Below are positions 27,336-36,076 of a stretch of DNA of 51,306 nucleotides, in pieces. The stretch lies in the NCBI RefSeq assembly GCF_000299035.1, contig NZ_JH921517.1, positions 1 through 51,306 of the forward strand. Reading direction: 5' to 3'. The position numbers and the translations under genes are program-made. The notes under the pieces were generated by a model. That model saw only the letters and a program-made list of their open reading frames with translations. It did no database searches and had not been told where the DNA came from. Numbering within the stretch: position 1 is the stretch's first letter; every line of letters starts with the position of its first letter. The DNA is from Bacillus bingmayongensis (lineage in GTDB: Bacteria; Bacillota; Bacilli; Bacillales; Bacillaceae_G).

Positions 27336-27650
27336 ATGGCAATTGTAAACGCAACTGACCAAAACTTCGCAGCTGAAACTAGCGAAGGTATTGTATTATT
27401 AGATTTCTGGGCACCATGGTGTGGACCTTGTAAAATGATCGCTCCTGTATTAGAGGAAATCGATGCAGAATTAGGCGAAAAAGTAAAAGTAGTAAAAATA
27501 GACGTGGATGAAAACCAAGAAACCGCTCGCCAATTTGAAGTAATGAGCATCCCATCTCTTTTCGTATTAAAAGATGGTAAAGTGGTTGACCAAGCGTTAG
27601 GCTATAAACCAAAAGAAGCGTTAGTAGAATTAGTTTCTAAACACTTCTAA
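27336..27650 (+). CDS. trxA: Thioredoxin
   Basis: 104-residue cytoplasmic dithiol reductase with the active site WCGPC (C29, C32), the cis-proline loop IPSLFV near 75 and full family length. ATG follows GAAGGAGG. It has its own promoter region (TAGAAT about 20 bases before the leader) and terminator, so it is probably monocistronic. It reduces ribonucleotide reductase, methionine sulfoxide reductase and other proteins. Confidence 0.97.
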   Translation: MAIVNATDQNFAAETSEGIVLLDFWAPWCGPCKMIAPVLEEIDAELGEKVKVVKIDVDENQETARQFEVMSIPSLFVLKDGKVVDQALGYKPKEALVELVSKHF

Positions 27651-27654
27651 TCGG

Positions 27655-27680
27655 AAAAGCTGCCGTAGGGCAGCTTTTTA
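27655..27680 (+). terminator. trxA terminator
   Basis: AAAAGCTGCC/GGGCAGCTTTT with a three-base loop and T run. Confidence 0.92.
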
Positions 27681-27695
27681 TTTTAATTTATCTAA

Positions 27696-27941
27696 TTAAA
27701 ACCATCTTTGATGCATTTCTTTTAGAAAGCTTTCTGCGACTTTATATCCAGAATTTTCTCCGATAACAGAGTCAATACCACAGTAGGGACAAACTGCTGT
27801 ATTATCATCATCCCACCATTCATTAATTCTACTTGGGTGAAAAATTTTTAAACAATAAAAACAACCACACATAGTATCCTTTTCCAAGTAAGTTCTATTA
27901 TGAGAATAGAAACGGTGTACGTCTTCAAAATATTTTTCCAT
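27696..27941 (-). CDS. Small zinc-ribbon-like cytoplasmic protein
   Basis: 81-residue acidic protein with two cysteine pairs, CGCFYC near residue 25 and CPYCG near 51, spaced as in a zinc ribbon, and a tryptophan-rich INEWWDDDN between them. It ends with a helix KVAESFLKEMHQRWF. GAGGATAAC precedes the ATG. Similar orphan proteins occur in many bacteria without known function. Monocistronic and convergent with trxA. Confidence 0.8.
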   Translation of the reverse strand: MEKYFEDVHRFYSHNRTYLEKDTMCGCFYCLKIFHPSRINEWWDDDNTAVCPYCGIDSVIGENSGYKVAESFLKEMHQRWF

Positions 27942-28152
27942 TGTTATCCTCCTGTTTACGCTGTTCTTTGATTGTCATATTTGAATGAATTTTTTGTATT
28001 TTATGACCCAATCATTTGCATTGTGTATTAGGAAAGTTTAAAAGGAGAAATTCCCAATTCTATCTTGTTAGTCTAACATGAAAATCAATAGTAAAATACG
28101 ATATGAAAAGATAAAAATACGTATAATATTTTCATTTTTTTGCGCTTTCCGT

Positions 28153-28173
28153 TACAATTAAAGAACGTATGTT
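28153..28173 (+). promoter_or_regulatory. Candidate uvrC promoter element with LexA-like box
   Basis: A TACAAT -10-like hexamer at 28153-28158 is followed by GAACGTATGTT at 28163-28173, close to the B. subtilis LexA consensus CGAACRNRYGTTYC (core exact, outer bases differ). The position near the transcription start would suit a repressor. The rest of the 303-base gap before uvrC shows nothing else I can name. Confidence 0.45.
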
Positions 28174-28244
28174 GGGGATTTAACGATTGTATGTTTTTGC
28201 TTGGAAACAACAATGATAAACATGTAAGAAACGGAGGTTTACGA

Positions 28245-30029
28245 GTGCACGAGCATTTAAAAGAAAAATTAGCGATTTTACCAGATCAACCAGGTTGTTA
28301 TTTAATGAAAGACAAACAAGGAACAGTTATATATGTCGGGAAGGCCAAGGTGTTAAAAAATCGTGTGCGCTCGTATTTTACTGGTTCACATGATGGGAAG
28401 ACACTCCGTCTTGTCGGAGAAATTGTTGATTTTGAATATATTGTTACCTCCTCGAATTTGGAGGCTCTCATTTTAGAATTAAATTTAATCAAAAAATATG
28501 ATCCAAAATATAATATCCAATTAAAAGACGATAAAACATACCCGTTTATTAAAATTACAGCTGAAAAACAGCCACGTTTGCTTATTACGAGAAATGTAAA
28601 AAAGGATAAAGGAAAGTATTTTGGTCCGTATCCTAATGCGCAGTCAGCTCATGAAACAAAAAAGCTGTTAGATCGTATGTATCCGCTTCGGAAATGTACA
28701 AATATACCAGATAAAGTTTGTTTATATTATCATATGGGACAATGCTTAGCACCTTGTGTACAAGAGGTAACGGATAAACAAAATCAAGAAATTGTAGATG
28801 GAATTGTTAAGTTTTTGAACGGTGGACATAAAGAAGTTCGTTCAGAATTGGAAGCGAAAATGTATGAAGCATCAGAAAAATTAGAGTTTGAGCGTGCAAA
28901 AGAATTGCGTGATCAAATTGCTCATATAGATGCGATTATGGAAAAGCAAAAGATGATTATGAGCGATTTAGTTGACCGCGATGTGTTTGGTTATGCGGTT
29001 GATAAAGGCTGGATGTGCGTGCAAGTTTTCTTTGTTCGAAAAGGTAAGTTAATCGAGCGCGATGTCTCCATGTTTCCAATTTATGATGAGCCTGAAGAAG
29101 GATTTTTAACATTTATCGGTCAATTTTATGAACAAAACAACCATTTTAAACCAAAGGAAATCGTAGTGCCAGGAAATATTGACCCTGAATTAGTAGAGCG
29201 TTTTTTAGAAGTGGATGCAACGCAGCCGAAACGCGGAAAGAAAAAAGACCTCGTTGAATTAGCAAACAAGAATGCGAAGATCGCTTTAGAAGAGAAGTTT
29301 TATTTAATTGAACGTGATGAGGAGCGAACGATAAAGGCTGTTGAAAATTTAGGTAAGCAGCTTGATATTGAAACGCCATATCGTATTGAAGCATTTGATA
29401 ACTCAAATATTCAAGGGACGAATCCAGTTTCAGCAATGATTGTCTTTATTGATGGAAAGCCAGCGAAAAAAGAGTATCGAAAATATAAGATAAAAACAGT
29501 TCAAGGGCCGGATGATTATGAATCGATGCGAGAGGTTGTACGCCGGCGTTATACACGTGCTTTAAAAGAGAATTTGCCACTACCTGATTTAATTGTGATT
29601 GATGGCGGGAAAGGACATCTTGCAGCTGCTAGTGATGTGCTTGAAAATGAACTTGGATTGTATATTCCGATAGCTGGACTTGTTAAGGATGATAAGCACC
29701 GTACGTCGCATTTAATTATTGGTGATCCTCCTGAGTCAGTTATGCTTGAAAGAAATAGCCAAGAATTTTATTTATTGCAGCGTATTCAAGATGAGGTACA
29801 TCGATTTGCGATTACGTTCCACCGTCAGCTTCACGGGAAATCTGTTATTCAATCTGCTTTAGATGGAATTCCTGGAGTAGGAGAGAAACGGAAAAAGGTA
29901 TTGTTAAAACATTTTGGTTCGTTAAAAAAAATGAAGGAAGCTTCTGTGACCGAATTTGTCGAAGCGGGAATGCCGCAAAATGTCGCAGAAACTATTTATT
30001 CCTATTTAACAGATAAGAAGACGTTGTAG
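28245..30029 (+). CDS. uvrC: Excinuclease ABC subunit C
   Basis: Makes both incisions in nucleotide excision repair with UvrB. The 594-residue protein starts at GTG 28245 (ACGGAGG upstream). It has an N-terminal GIY-YIG nuclease ([19 protein letters not shown], residues 15-40), a UVR UvrB-binding motif ([13 protein letters not shown] near 205), an RNase H-like C-terminal nuclease (FDNSNIQGT near 384, VIDGGKGHL near 450) and a double HhH end ([11 protein letters not shown] near 545). An earlier in-frame ATG would add 35 residues without homology. Confidence 0.97.
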   Translation: MHEHLKEKLAILPDQPGCYLMKDKQGTVIYVGKAKVLKNRVRSYFTGSHDGKTLRLVGEIVDFEYIVTSSNLEALILELNLIKKYDPKYNIQLKDDKTYPFIKITAEKQPRLLITRNVKKDKGKYFGPYPNAQSAHETKKLLDRMYPLRKCTNIPDKVCLYYHMGQCLAPCVQEVTDKQNQEIVDGIVKFLNGGHKEVRSELEAKMYEASEKLEFERAKELRDQIAHIDAIMEKQKMIMSDLVDRDVFGYAVDKGWMCVQVFFVRKGKLIERDVSMFPIYDEPEEGFLTFIGQFYEQNNHFKPKEIVVPGNIDPELVERFLEVDATQPKRGKKKDLVELANKNAKIALEEKFYLIERDEERTIKAVENLGKQLDIETPYRIEAFDNSNIQGTNPVSAMIVFIDGKPAKKEYRKYKIKTVQGPDDYESMREVVRRRYTRALKENLPLPDLIVIDGGKGHLAAASDVLENELGLYIPIAGLVKDDKHRTSHLIIGDPPESVMLERNSQEFYLLQRIQDEVHRFAITFHRQLHGKSVIQSALDGIPGVGEKRKKVLLKHFGSLKKMKEASVTEFVEAGMPQNVAETIYSYLTDKKTL

Positions 30030-30051
30030 TTTACAATGTCTTCTATTTTTT
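30016..30051 (+). terminator. uvrC terminator overlapping the stop codon
   Basis: AGAAGACgTTGTA pairs with TACAAtGTCTTCT around GTT and is followed by six T; the uvrC stop lies inside the stem. Confidence 0.88.
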
Positions 30052-30121
30052 GGTATAATTTCAGAATATTAAAAATAATTAGAAGTGAATGAATATACAA
30101 TATAAATCCATTGTGATTTTT

Positions 30122-30269
30122 CGACATATAATCTGTGGCTATGAAAACAAAAATAGTTTTCCATTCATTTCCTCCTTCTGTTTTCACACGGCATGGGGAA
30201 AAAAGGAGCTGATCCCTTCTATGCATGGGCGGATGCTCTCTCCCACCTAAAAAGAAAAGGTTTATGTCG
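30122..30269 (+). repeat. Interspersed repeat, copy B (bcr-like)
   Basis: 148 bp from CGACATA to TATGTCG, exact seven-base terminal inverted repeats, flanked on both sides by TTTTT, a possible five-base target duplication. The core TTCTATGCATGGGCGGATGC matches copies A and C. It sits between uvrC and the convergent yslB. Confidence 0.9.
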
Positions 30270-30293
30270 TTTTTAATTGGATTTATATAGAAA

Positions 30294-30323
30294 AGTCAAC
30301 TAAACCTATATGTCTAGTTGACT
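30294..30323 (-). terminator. yslB terminator
   Basis: AGTCAACTA/TAGTTGACT stem followed on the minus strand by TTTTCTAT. Confidence 0.82.
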
Positions 30324-30336
30324 GTTAATGTAGATT

Positions 30337-30786
30337 CTACACTTCGACAGGATCTTTTACGTCCCATTTTACAAGAAATGTGATAGAATCCGAACGTTTT
30401 TTTTGCTCTTCATATGACTCTGCAACAACATTTCGCTGCTTTTGAATCTGCTCTGCAACAAATCCAGTTTCTAATTGGTAAGAAGAATGTCTATTTTGCT
30501 TTTGGCGCTCTGTAATGAGCGGGCTTGTTAGCTGAAAATGCATTTCACGGCGTTTATGCTCGATGATGTTCAAGCGGCCCCAACCAGCTTTTTCAAAAAA
30601 ATGAATGACTTCTTCAATCGTTTCTAGCGGATATTTTCGTGCTAGGTTTCTGCCAGCCCAGTATAAGATGTCATCTAATTCTTTTCCAATTAGGTCAGGT
30701 AATACTTCTTCACGCAGCAGTTCATAAGCGAAGGCGTTCAATGAAACATCTTCAAAAGATGCTATATCAATTGTATTTTTGCTCAC
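30337..30786 (-). CDS. yslB: YslB family protein
   Basis: 149-residue protein of the DUF2507/YslB family, with LLREEVLPDLIGKELDDILYW (cited as LREEVLPDLIG near 25) and WGRLNIIEHK near 70. The fold resembles small-molecule-binding V4R/TRAPP-like domains and the function is unknown. The position between uvrC and sdhC is the same as in B. subtilis. AGAGGGGAATATTG precedes the ATG. It is divergent from the sdh operon. Confidence 0.9.
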   Translation of the reverse strand: MSKNTIDIASFEDVSLNAFAYELLREEVLPDLIGKELDDILYWAGRNLARKYPLETIEEVIHFFEKAGWGRLNIIEHKRREMHFQLTSPLITERQKQNRHSSYQLETGFVAEQIQKQRNVVAESYEEQKKRSDSITFLVKWDVKDPVEV

Positions 30787-30890
30787 AATATTCCCCTCTT
30801 TCTATAGGGATTATTATATAACATTTCCCATTTATAAAAACAGAACTTTCTTTGGGAAAATCTGAATATAAGAGAAGAAAAAAAGAATTG

Positions 30891-30963
30891 GCAAATTATA
30901 TGCAAATTATGTACAAATTATGTATACGTTTTCTTGACGCTTCGACAAGAATAGGAGTAAAAT
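30891..30963 (+). promoter_or_regulatory. sdhC promoter with three phased 11-bp repeats
   Basis: Three direct repeats of GCAAATTATGT type occupy 30891-30901, 30902-30912 and 30913-30923. They lie directly upstream of TTGACG (30934-30939), an 18-base spacer and TAAAAT (30958-30963). The leader of about 130 bases contains a small hairpin (CAATA/TATTG near 31027-31045). The repeat phase of one helical turn suggests a regulator site or UP-like element. Confidence 0.6.
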
Positions 30964-31098
30964 GAACTTGTTATCAAATTATGCTGAAATATTTCGAATA
31001 ATTTTTTCAGTTTTTCTTATAGCAATAGTGAAAAAACATTATTGTTATAAACTAATACTGAAAGCAGCAGTCAAACACTCAAGGGGGGTAATGGGGAC

Positions 31099-31725
31099 AT
31101 GAAAGGCCGCGAGTATACGTTTCGCAAGTGGCACTCATTAATGGGGGTCATTCCGGTTGGTGTCTTTTTGACGCAACATTTAGTAGTAAACAATTTTGCA
31201 ACAAGAGGGGCAGAGGCTTTTAACAAAGCTGCTCATTTTATGGAGCTCCTTCCATTCCGGTATGCGCTAGAAATTTTCGTCATCTTTTTACCGATACTGT
31301 ACCATGCTATATATGGATTATATATTGCATTTACAGCTAAGAACAATGCGACATCTTATAGTTATTTCCGTAACTGGATGTTTGTCTTCCAACGAATCTC
31401 AGGTATCGTTACGCTGATTTTCATAGCTTGGCATGTTTGGGAAACTCGTATTCAAGCATTGTTAGGTAAACAGGTAAATTATGACATGATGGCAGATATT
31501 TTAAATAATCCAGCTATGTTTGGTTTCTATTTAGTTGGGGTTGTATCAACAATTTTCCACTTTGCGAATGGACTATGGACATTCTGCATTAGCTGGGGAA
31601 TTACAGTATCGCCACGTTCACAACGTATCTCTACTTATGTAACATTAGCTATTTTCTTAGGTTTATCTTATGTAGGTGTGAGTGCATTATTAGCGTTCAT
31701 CGATCCACAGCTAGCAAATCAGTAA
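31099..31725 (+). CDS. sdhC: Succinate dehydrogenase cytochrome b558 subunit
   Basis: 208-residue membrane anchor of complex II with five helices. The histidines expected to bind two b hemes are present: H27, H68, H111 and H153, with H12 near the N-terminus. It hands electrons from the iron-sulfur subunit to menaquinone. ATG follows AAGGGGGGTAATGGGGAC. First gene of sdhCAB; sdhA starts 13 bases after it. Confidence 0.96.
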   Translation: MKGREYTFRKWHSLMGVIPVGVFLTQHLVVNNFATRGAEAFNKAAHFMELLPFRYALEIFVIFLPILYHAIYGLYIAFTAKNNATSYSYFRNWMFVFQRISGIVTLIFIAWHVWETRIQALLGKQVNYDMMADILNNPAMFGFYLVGVVSTIFHFANGLWTFCISWGITVSPRSQRISTYVTLAIFLGLSYVGVSALLAFIDPQLANQ

Positions 31726-31738
31726 GGAGTGGGAGAGC

Positions 31739-33532
31739 ATGAAAGGGAAACTTATAGTAGTCGGCGGTGGCTTAGCCGGCTTAATGGCAACGATTAAGGC
31801 AGCGGAAGCAGGAGTAAATGTTGAACTGTTCTCTTTAGTACCAGTAAAACGTTCACATTCTGTATGCGCACAGGGTGGCATTAACGGTGCCGTAAATACG
31901 AAAGGTGAAGGGGATTCTCCATGGATCCACTTTGACGATACAATTTATGGTGGTGACTTCTTAGCGAACCAACCGCCAGTTAAAGCGATGTGTGAAGCAG
32001 CGCCTGGTATTATTCATTTAATGGACCGCATGGGTGTTATGTTTAACCGTACAGAAGAAGGACTTCTTGACTTCCGTCGCTTCGGGGGAACACAACATCA
32101 CCGTACAGCATTTGCTGGTGCAACAACTGGCCAACAATTATTGTACGCATTAGATGAGCAAGTACGTCGTCATGAAGTAGCAGGACTTGTAACGAAATAT
32201 GAAGGTTGGGATTTCTTACGTGCTGTTGTAGATGACGAAGGTGTGTGTCGTGGAATCGTCGCACAAGACTTACAATCTATGGAGATTAAGAGTTTCCAAG
32301 CTGATGCCGTGATTATGGCAACAGGGGGCCCTGGTATCATCTTTGGAAAATCAACAAACTCTATTATTAATACAGGTACGGCAGCATCTGCTGTATATCA
32401 ACAAGGTGCATATTATGCGAATGGTGAGTTCATTCAAATTCACCCAACTGCAATTCCTGGAGACGACAAATTACGTCTGATGAGTGAATCTGCACGTGGT
32501 GAAGGTGGGCGCGTTTGGACGTATAAAGATGGTAAGCCATGGTACTTCTTAGAAGAGAAATATCCTGCATACGGAAACCTTGTACCTCGTGATATTGCAA
32601 CACGTGAAATCTTTGATGTATGTGTAGAGCAAAAGCTTGGTATTAATGGTGAAAACATGGTATATCTAGATCTTTCTCATAAAGATCCGAAAGAATTAGA
32701 TATTAAACTTGGTGGGATTATTGAAATCTATGAAAAATTCACAGGTGATGATCCTCGTAAACTACCGATGAAAATCTTCCCTGCTGTTCACTATTCAATG
32801 GGTGGACTATGGGTTGATTATAAGCAAATGACAAGTATCCCAGGGCTGTTTGCAGCAGGTGAGTGTGATTACTCTATGCACGGTGGTAACAGACTAGGTG
32901 CTAACTCATTATTATCAGCAATTTATGGAGGTATGGTAGCGGGACCAAATGCAATTGAATATATGAAAGGTCTTTCAAAATCATCTGATGCTGTTTCATC
33001 TGCTTTATACGAGCAAAATGAATTAATCGAAACAGAGAAATTTAACAATATTTTAACGTTAGATGGTAATGAAAATGCATATGTTCTTCATAAAGAGCTT
33101 GGAGAATGGATGACAGATAACGTAACAGTAGTTCGTGAAAATAAAAAGTTATTAGAAACAGATGCGAAAATCGAAGAGTTAATGGAGCGTTATAAACGCA
33201 TTAACATTAACGATACGGCGAAATGGAGTAACCAAGGTGCTTCGTTTACACGTCAACTGGCAAATATGTTTGAATTAGCTCGTGTTATTACAATAGGTGC
33301 ATATAACCGTAATGAAAGCCGCGGTGCACACTATAAACCAGAATTCCCAAATCGTGATGATGCGAACTTCTTAAAAACTACAATGGCGAAATTTGAGGGA
33401 GCAGGAAATGCACCAGCATTCCATTACGAAGACGTTGATATTTCATTAATTACACCACGTAAACGTGATTATTCTTCAAAACATGATGTAGCTGCTAAGA
33501 ATGAAGAGAAGGGGGATAAACAACATGTCTGA
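31739..33532 (+). CDS. sdhA: Succinate dehydrogenase flavoprotein subunit
   Basis: 597-residue catalytic subunit that oxidises succinate to fumarate on a covalently held FAD. The dinucleotide-binding start is VVGGGLAGLMATIKAAEAG, the flavinylation region is SHSVCAQGGING near residue 40, and FIQIHPTAIPG, GEGGRVW and NRLGANSLL mark the active-site and FAD regions. ATG follows AAGGAGTGGGAGAGC. It overlaps sdhB by eight bases. Confidence 0.97.
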   Translation: MKGKLIVVGGGLAGLMATIKAAEAGVNVELFSLVPVKRSHSVCAQGGINGAVNTKGEGDSPWIHFDDTIYGGDFLANQPPVKAMCEAAPGIIHLMDRMGVMFNRTEEGLLDFRRFGGTQHHRTAFAGATTGQQLLYALDEQVRRHEVAGLVTKYEGWDFLRAVVDDEGVCRGIVAQDLQSMEIKSFQADAVIMATGGPGIIFGKSTNSIINTGTAASAVYQQGAYYANGEFIQIHPTAIPGDDKLRLMSESARGEGGRVWTYKDGKPWYFLEEKYPAYGNLVPRDIATREIFDVCVEQKLGINGENMVYLDLSHKDPKELDIKLGGIIEIYEKFTGDDPRKLPMKIFPAVHYSMGGLWVDYKQMTSIPGLFAAGECDYSMHGGNRLGANSLLSAIYGGMVAGPNAIEYMKGLSKSSDAVSSALYEQNELIETEKFNNILTLDGNENAYVLHKELGEWMTDNVTVVRENKKLLETDAKIEELMERYKRININDTAKWSNQGASFTRQLANMFELARVITIGAYNRNESRGAHYKPEFPNRDDANFLKTTMAKFEGAGNAPAFHYEDVDISLITPRKRDYSSKHDVAAKNEEKGDKQHV

Positions 33533-34286
33533 GAAAACAATCCGCCTCATCATTACGAGACAAGATGGACCAGATGCACAATCGTTTGACCAGGAATTTG
33601 AAATTCCATACCGTCCAAATATGAATATTATTTCGGCTCTTATGGAAATTCGTCGTAATCCTGTCGATGCAAAAGGAAACCATACAACTCCTGTTGCATG
33701 GGATATGAACTGTTTAGAAGAAGTATGTGGTGCTTGTTCTATGGTAATTAACGGTAAACCGCGTCAATCGTGTACAGCGCTTATCGATAAATTAGAACAA
33801 CCAGTTCGTATAAAACCGATGAAGACATTCCCAGTAGTGCGTGATTTACAAGTTGATCGTAGTCGTATGTTCGATGCTTTAAAACGTGTGAAAGCTTGGG
33901 TTCCAATCGATGGTACGTATGACTTAGGACCAGGACCAAGAATGCCAGAGAAAAAGCGTCAATGGGCATATGAACTTTCAAAATGTATGACATGTGGTGT
34001 TTGCTTAGAATCATGTCCAAACGTAAACAGTAAATCTGACTTTATCGGACCAGCACCGCTTTCGCAAGCTCGTTTGTTTAACTCACATCCAACTGGTGAA
34101 ATGCATAAAGCAGATCGCTTACGTGCAATCATGGGTGATGGTGGACTTGCAAACTGTGGTAACTCACAAAACTGCGTACAATCATGTCCAAAAGGTATTC
34201 CGTTAACAACATCAATTGCAGCATTAAACCGTGATACAACAATTCAGTCGTTTAAAGATTTCTTTGGTAGCGACAATAACTACTAA
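33525..34286 (+). CDS. sdhB: Succinate dehydrogenase iron-sulfur subunit
   Basis: 253-residue electron-transfer subunit. The [2Fe-2S] cysteines lie in CLEEVCGACSM near 65, the [4Fe-4S]/[3Fe-4S] set in CMTCGVCLESCP near 155 and CVQSCPKG near 218. The start ATG 33525 lies within the end of sdhA with AAGGGGGATAAACAAC upstream, so translation is coupled. An earlier frame start at 33501 is ignored. A terminator follows. Confidence 0.97.
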   Translation: MSEKTIRLIITRQDGPDAQSFDQEFEIPYRPNMNIISALMEIRRNPVDAKGNHTTPVAWDMNCLEEVCGACSMVINGKPRQSCTALIDKLEQPVRIKPMKTFPVVRDLQVDRSRMFDALKRVKAWVPIDGTYDLGPGPRMPEKKRQWAYELSKCMTCGVCLESCPNVNSKSDFIGPAPLSQARLFNSHPTGEMHKADRLRAIMGDGGLANCGNSQNCVQSCPKGIPLTTSIAALNRDTTIQSFKDFFGSDNNY

Positions 34287-34288
34287 TC

Positions 34289-34322
34289 AATATTGCCTCT
34301 TCGAATCGAAGAGGCAATATTT
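34289..34322 (+). terminator. sdhCAB terminator
   Basis: AATATTGCCTCTTCG/CGAAGAGGCAATATT perfect 15-bp stem. Confidence 0.88.
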
Positions 34323-34344
34323 ATATAAATACAAATTGAAAAAC

Positions 34345-34495
34345 TGACATAAAACCTTTCACTTTATGTGGGAGGGAGCATCCGGCCATGCATAGAAGCG
34401 GTTAGATCCTCTTCCTGCCTCATGCCAAGTGAAAACAAAGAGAGAAAACGAGTGCAGGTCACCTTTTGTTCTTTATAGCAGCGATTTATATGTTG
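34345..34495 (-). repeat. Interspersed repeat, copy C (bcr-like), reversed
   Basis: 151 bp. Read on the minus strand it runs from CAACATA to TATGTCA and shares GGATCTaACCGCTTCTATG and GGTTTTATGTC with copy A. Flanks on the minus strand are TTTTT and GTTTT. It lies between sdhB and ysmA. The peptide frame of copy A is recognisable but lacks a start and stops early. Confidence 0.88.
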
Positions 34496-34599
34496 AAAAA
34501 TCAAAATAAATATATATGGGTTTCTATCGTTTTAATTTTTTGTTTATTCTGAAATGTATTATATTACTTATTAGAATAAGAGAAAAAGGAGAGAAAAGC

Positions 34600-35046
34600 A
34601 TGAAGAAGATTTCTTACATTGAAGACTTTGAGAGATGGGAAAAAGGTTTTTCATTTTACATTCCTGTGAAAGTTCGATTTTGTGAAACCGATATGTTTGG
34701 ACACATGAATAATGGTGTTGCATTTACATATTTTGAAGAAGCACGTATTGAGTTTTTTAAAGAGCTAGGTTTTATGCAAGAATGGACTCATGAAGCGTCA
34801 GAAACGATGATCGTGGTTGCTGATTTACAATGTAACTTTTTGAAACAAATTTTCTTCGATGAACATTTAAAGGTATATGTAAAAGCCGAAACAATTGGGA
34901 ATTCTTCTTTAGATTTACACTATATGGTAAAAAATGAAGCCGGAGAAGTTTGTTTAGTAGGGCGTGGTGCAATGGTGCAAGCCTCAAAGAAAACGGGAAA
35001 AGGTGCACCTTGGCTCGAAGAATGGAAGCGAAAGTTACTGCAATAA
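34600..35046 (+). CDS. ysmA: Acyl-CoA thioesterase, hotdog fold (YsmA-like)
   Basis: 148-residue 4-hydroxybenzoyl-CoA thioesterase type protein with the motif RFCETDMFGHMNN (about residues 25-37), where the aspartate is the expected catalytic residue. It probably hydrolyses an acyl-CoA; the substrate is unknown. ATG 34600 follows AAAAGGAGAGAAAAGC; a longer frame from 34516 lacks a ribosome binding site. The place after sdhB matches ysmA in B. subtilis, though here gerE is 11 kb further on rather than adjacent. Confidence 0.88.
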   Translation: MKKISYIEDFERWEKGFSFYIPVKVRFCETDMFGHMNNGVAFTYFEEARIEFFKELGFMQEWTHEASETMIVVADLQCNFLKQIFFDEHLKVYVKAETIGNSSLDLHYMVKNEAGEVCLVGRGAMVQASKKTGKGAPWLEEWKRKLLQ

Positions 35047-35080
35047 AAATAAAAGAGCTATTTAGCTCTCTTATTTTTTT
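35045..35080. terminator. Bidirectional terminator
   Basis: AGAGCT/AGCTCT stem with A-rich left and T-rich right flanks between convergent genes. Confidence 0.85.
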
Positions 35081-35841
35081 GCACCCATTGCTTCTTCTAA
35101 TGTTAAGTGATGTTTATGTAAGTATGTAGCGTATGGGTTGCCAACGTAGCGAAGATGCCATGGCTCGTATGAATATTCCGTTGTATCTGTTTTATCTTCT
35201 AAATAACGAATGACGAAACCAAATTCATGAGCATGTGCTGCTACCCATTTTCCTTCTTCTGTTTCGCCAAAAATAGGTTCTAATTGATATTTTGCAGATT
35301 TAGAACTAATATCCATTGCAAGGCCTGTTTGATGTTCACTTGTTCCAGGAATAGCGCTAACTGAATCAGCTTCAGCTTTACCTTGACGTTTTACGTATAT
35401 GTTATGTAATGACTGTTGCCGTTTATAAGAGCGAAATCCTGATACGGCTGTAAGCTCGAGTCCTTCTTGTTTTGCTGCGAGGAACATCTTTTCAAGAGCT
35501 GTCGCAGCATCTTTACGCAGCAACGTTTTTTCTTTATCTTTTGGGGATGTAAATGGAACGTCTGGTCTTATGAGATCATCTGGTGTATAACCATCTGGCA
35601 ATTTTCGATGTTTATTTACTAACACTAGTAGTGAGTCTGGATTCGTAACAAGTGAAAAGTTCTCATCTATTTTTTCTGCTGTATGAGTTGCTTTTGGAAA
35701 TGATGGAATCTCTTCTTTTGGATGTTCTATTGTTTCTACAGCTTTCGCTTCATTTTGGAGTGGAGATTTTGAGCCGAAGTAAGCGAAGGATGTGATACCG
35801 ATTGCAATAGTGGCGACAGAAATAACAATTACCTTTTTCAT
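35071..35841 (-). CDS. D-alanyl-D-alanine carboxypeptidase, peptidase M15B family
   Basis: 256-residue exported enzyme that trims the terminal D-Ala from peptidoglycan peptides. A signal or anchor helix occupies residues 1-20. The zinc site is SEHQTGLAMDIS near 168 and EPWHLRYVG near 228, with GFRSYKRQQ near 135 for substrate binding. It is VanY/LdcB-like; DD- against LD-specificity is not certain. Its N-terminal spacer (about 30-65) is acidic and lysine-rich. Confidence 0.9.
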   Translation of the reverse strand: MKKVIVISVATIAIGITSFAYFGSKSPLQNEAKAVETIEHPKEEIPSFPKATHTAEKIDENFSLVTNPDSLLVLVNKHRKLPDGYTPDDLIRPDVPFTSPKDKEKTLLRKDAATALEKMFLAAKQEGLELTAVSGFRSYKRQQSLHNIYVKRQGKAEADSVSAIPGTSEHQTGLAMDISSKSAKYQLEPIFGETEEGKWVAAHAHEFGFVIRYLEDKTDTTEYSYEPWHLRYVGNPYATYLHKHHLTLEEAMGAKK

Positions 35842-36043
35842 AAAGCTGTGTAATCTCAGTCCTTTCTTATTGTTTGTCTATTCTTTTTATTATAAGTCTA
35901 CTTACTATAAAAAGAAATATAAGAGTCGTAACGTAATAGAATTGCAAAGAAAATGTCAAAAAATGTTTGATTTTGTCGGTTTATATATGCGACGTTCATA
36001 TATACGAATAATTGGATTGGAATGAATTAGGAGGGAGGGAAAT

Positions 36044-36076
36044 AGTAAAAGGATGGCTTATGCCATCCTTTTACTT
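36044..36076. terminator. Hairpin at the end of the phosphatase gene
   Basis: AGTAAAAGGATGGC/GCCATCCTTTTACTT, overlapping the stop codon of the minus-strand gene; the T run after it is short. Confidence 0.7.

Noticed and set aside
28140-28244. Longer UvrC reading from an upstream ATG
   Set aside because: The extra 35 residues have no family similarity and lack a ribosome binding site, whereas GTG 28245 has ACGGAGG and gives the normal 594 residues.
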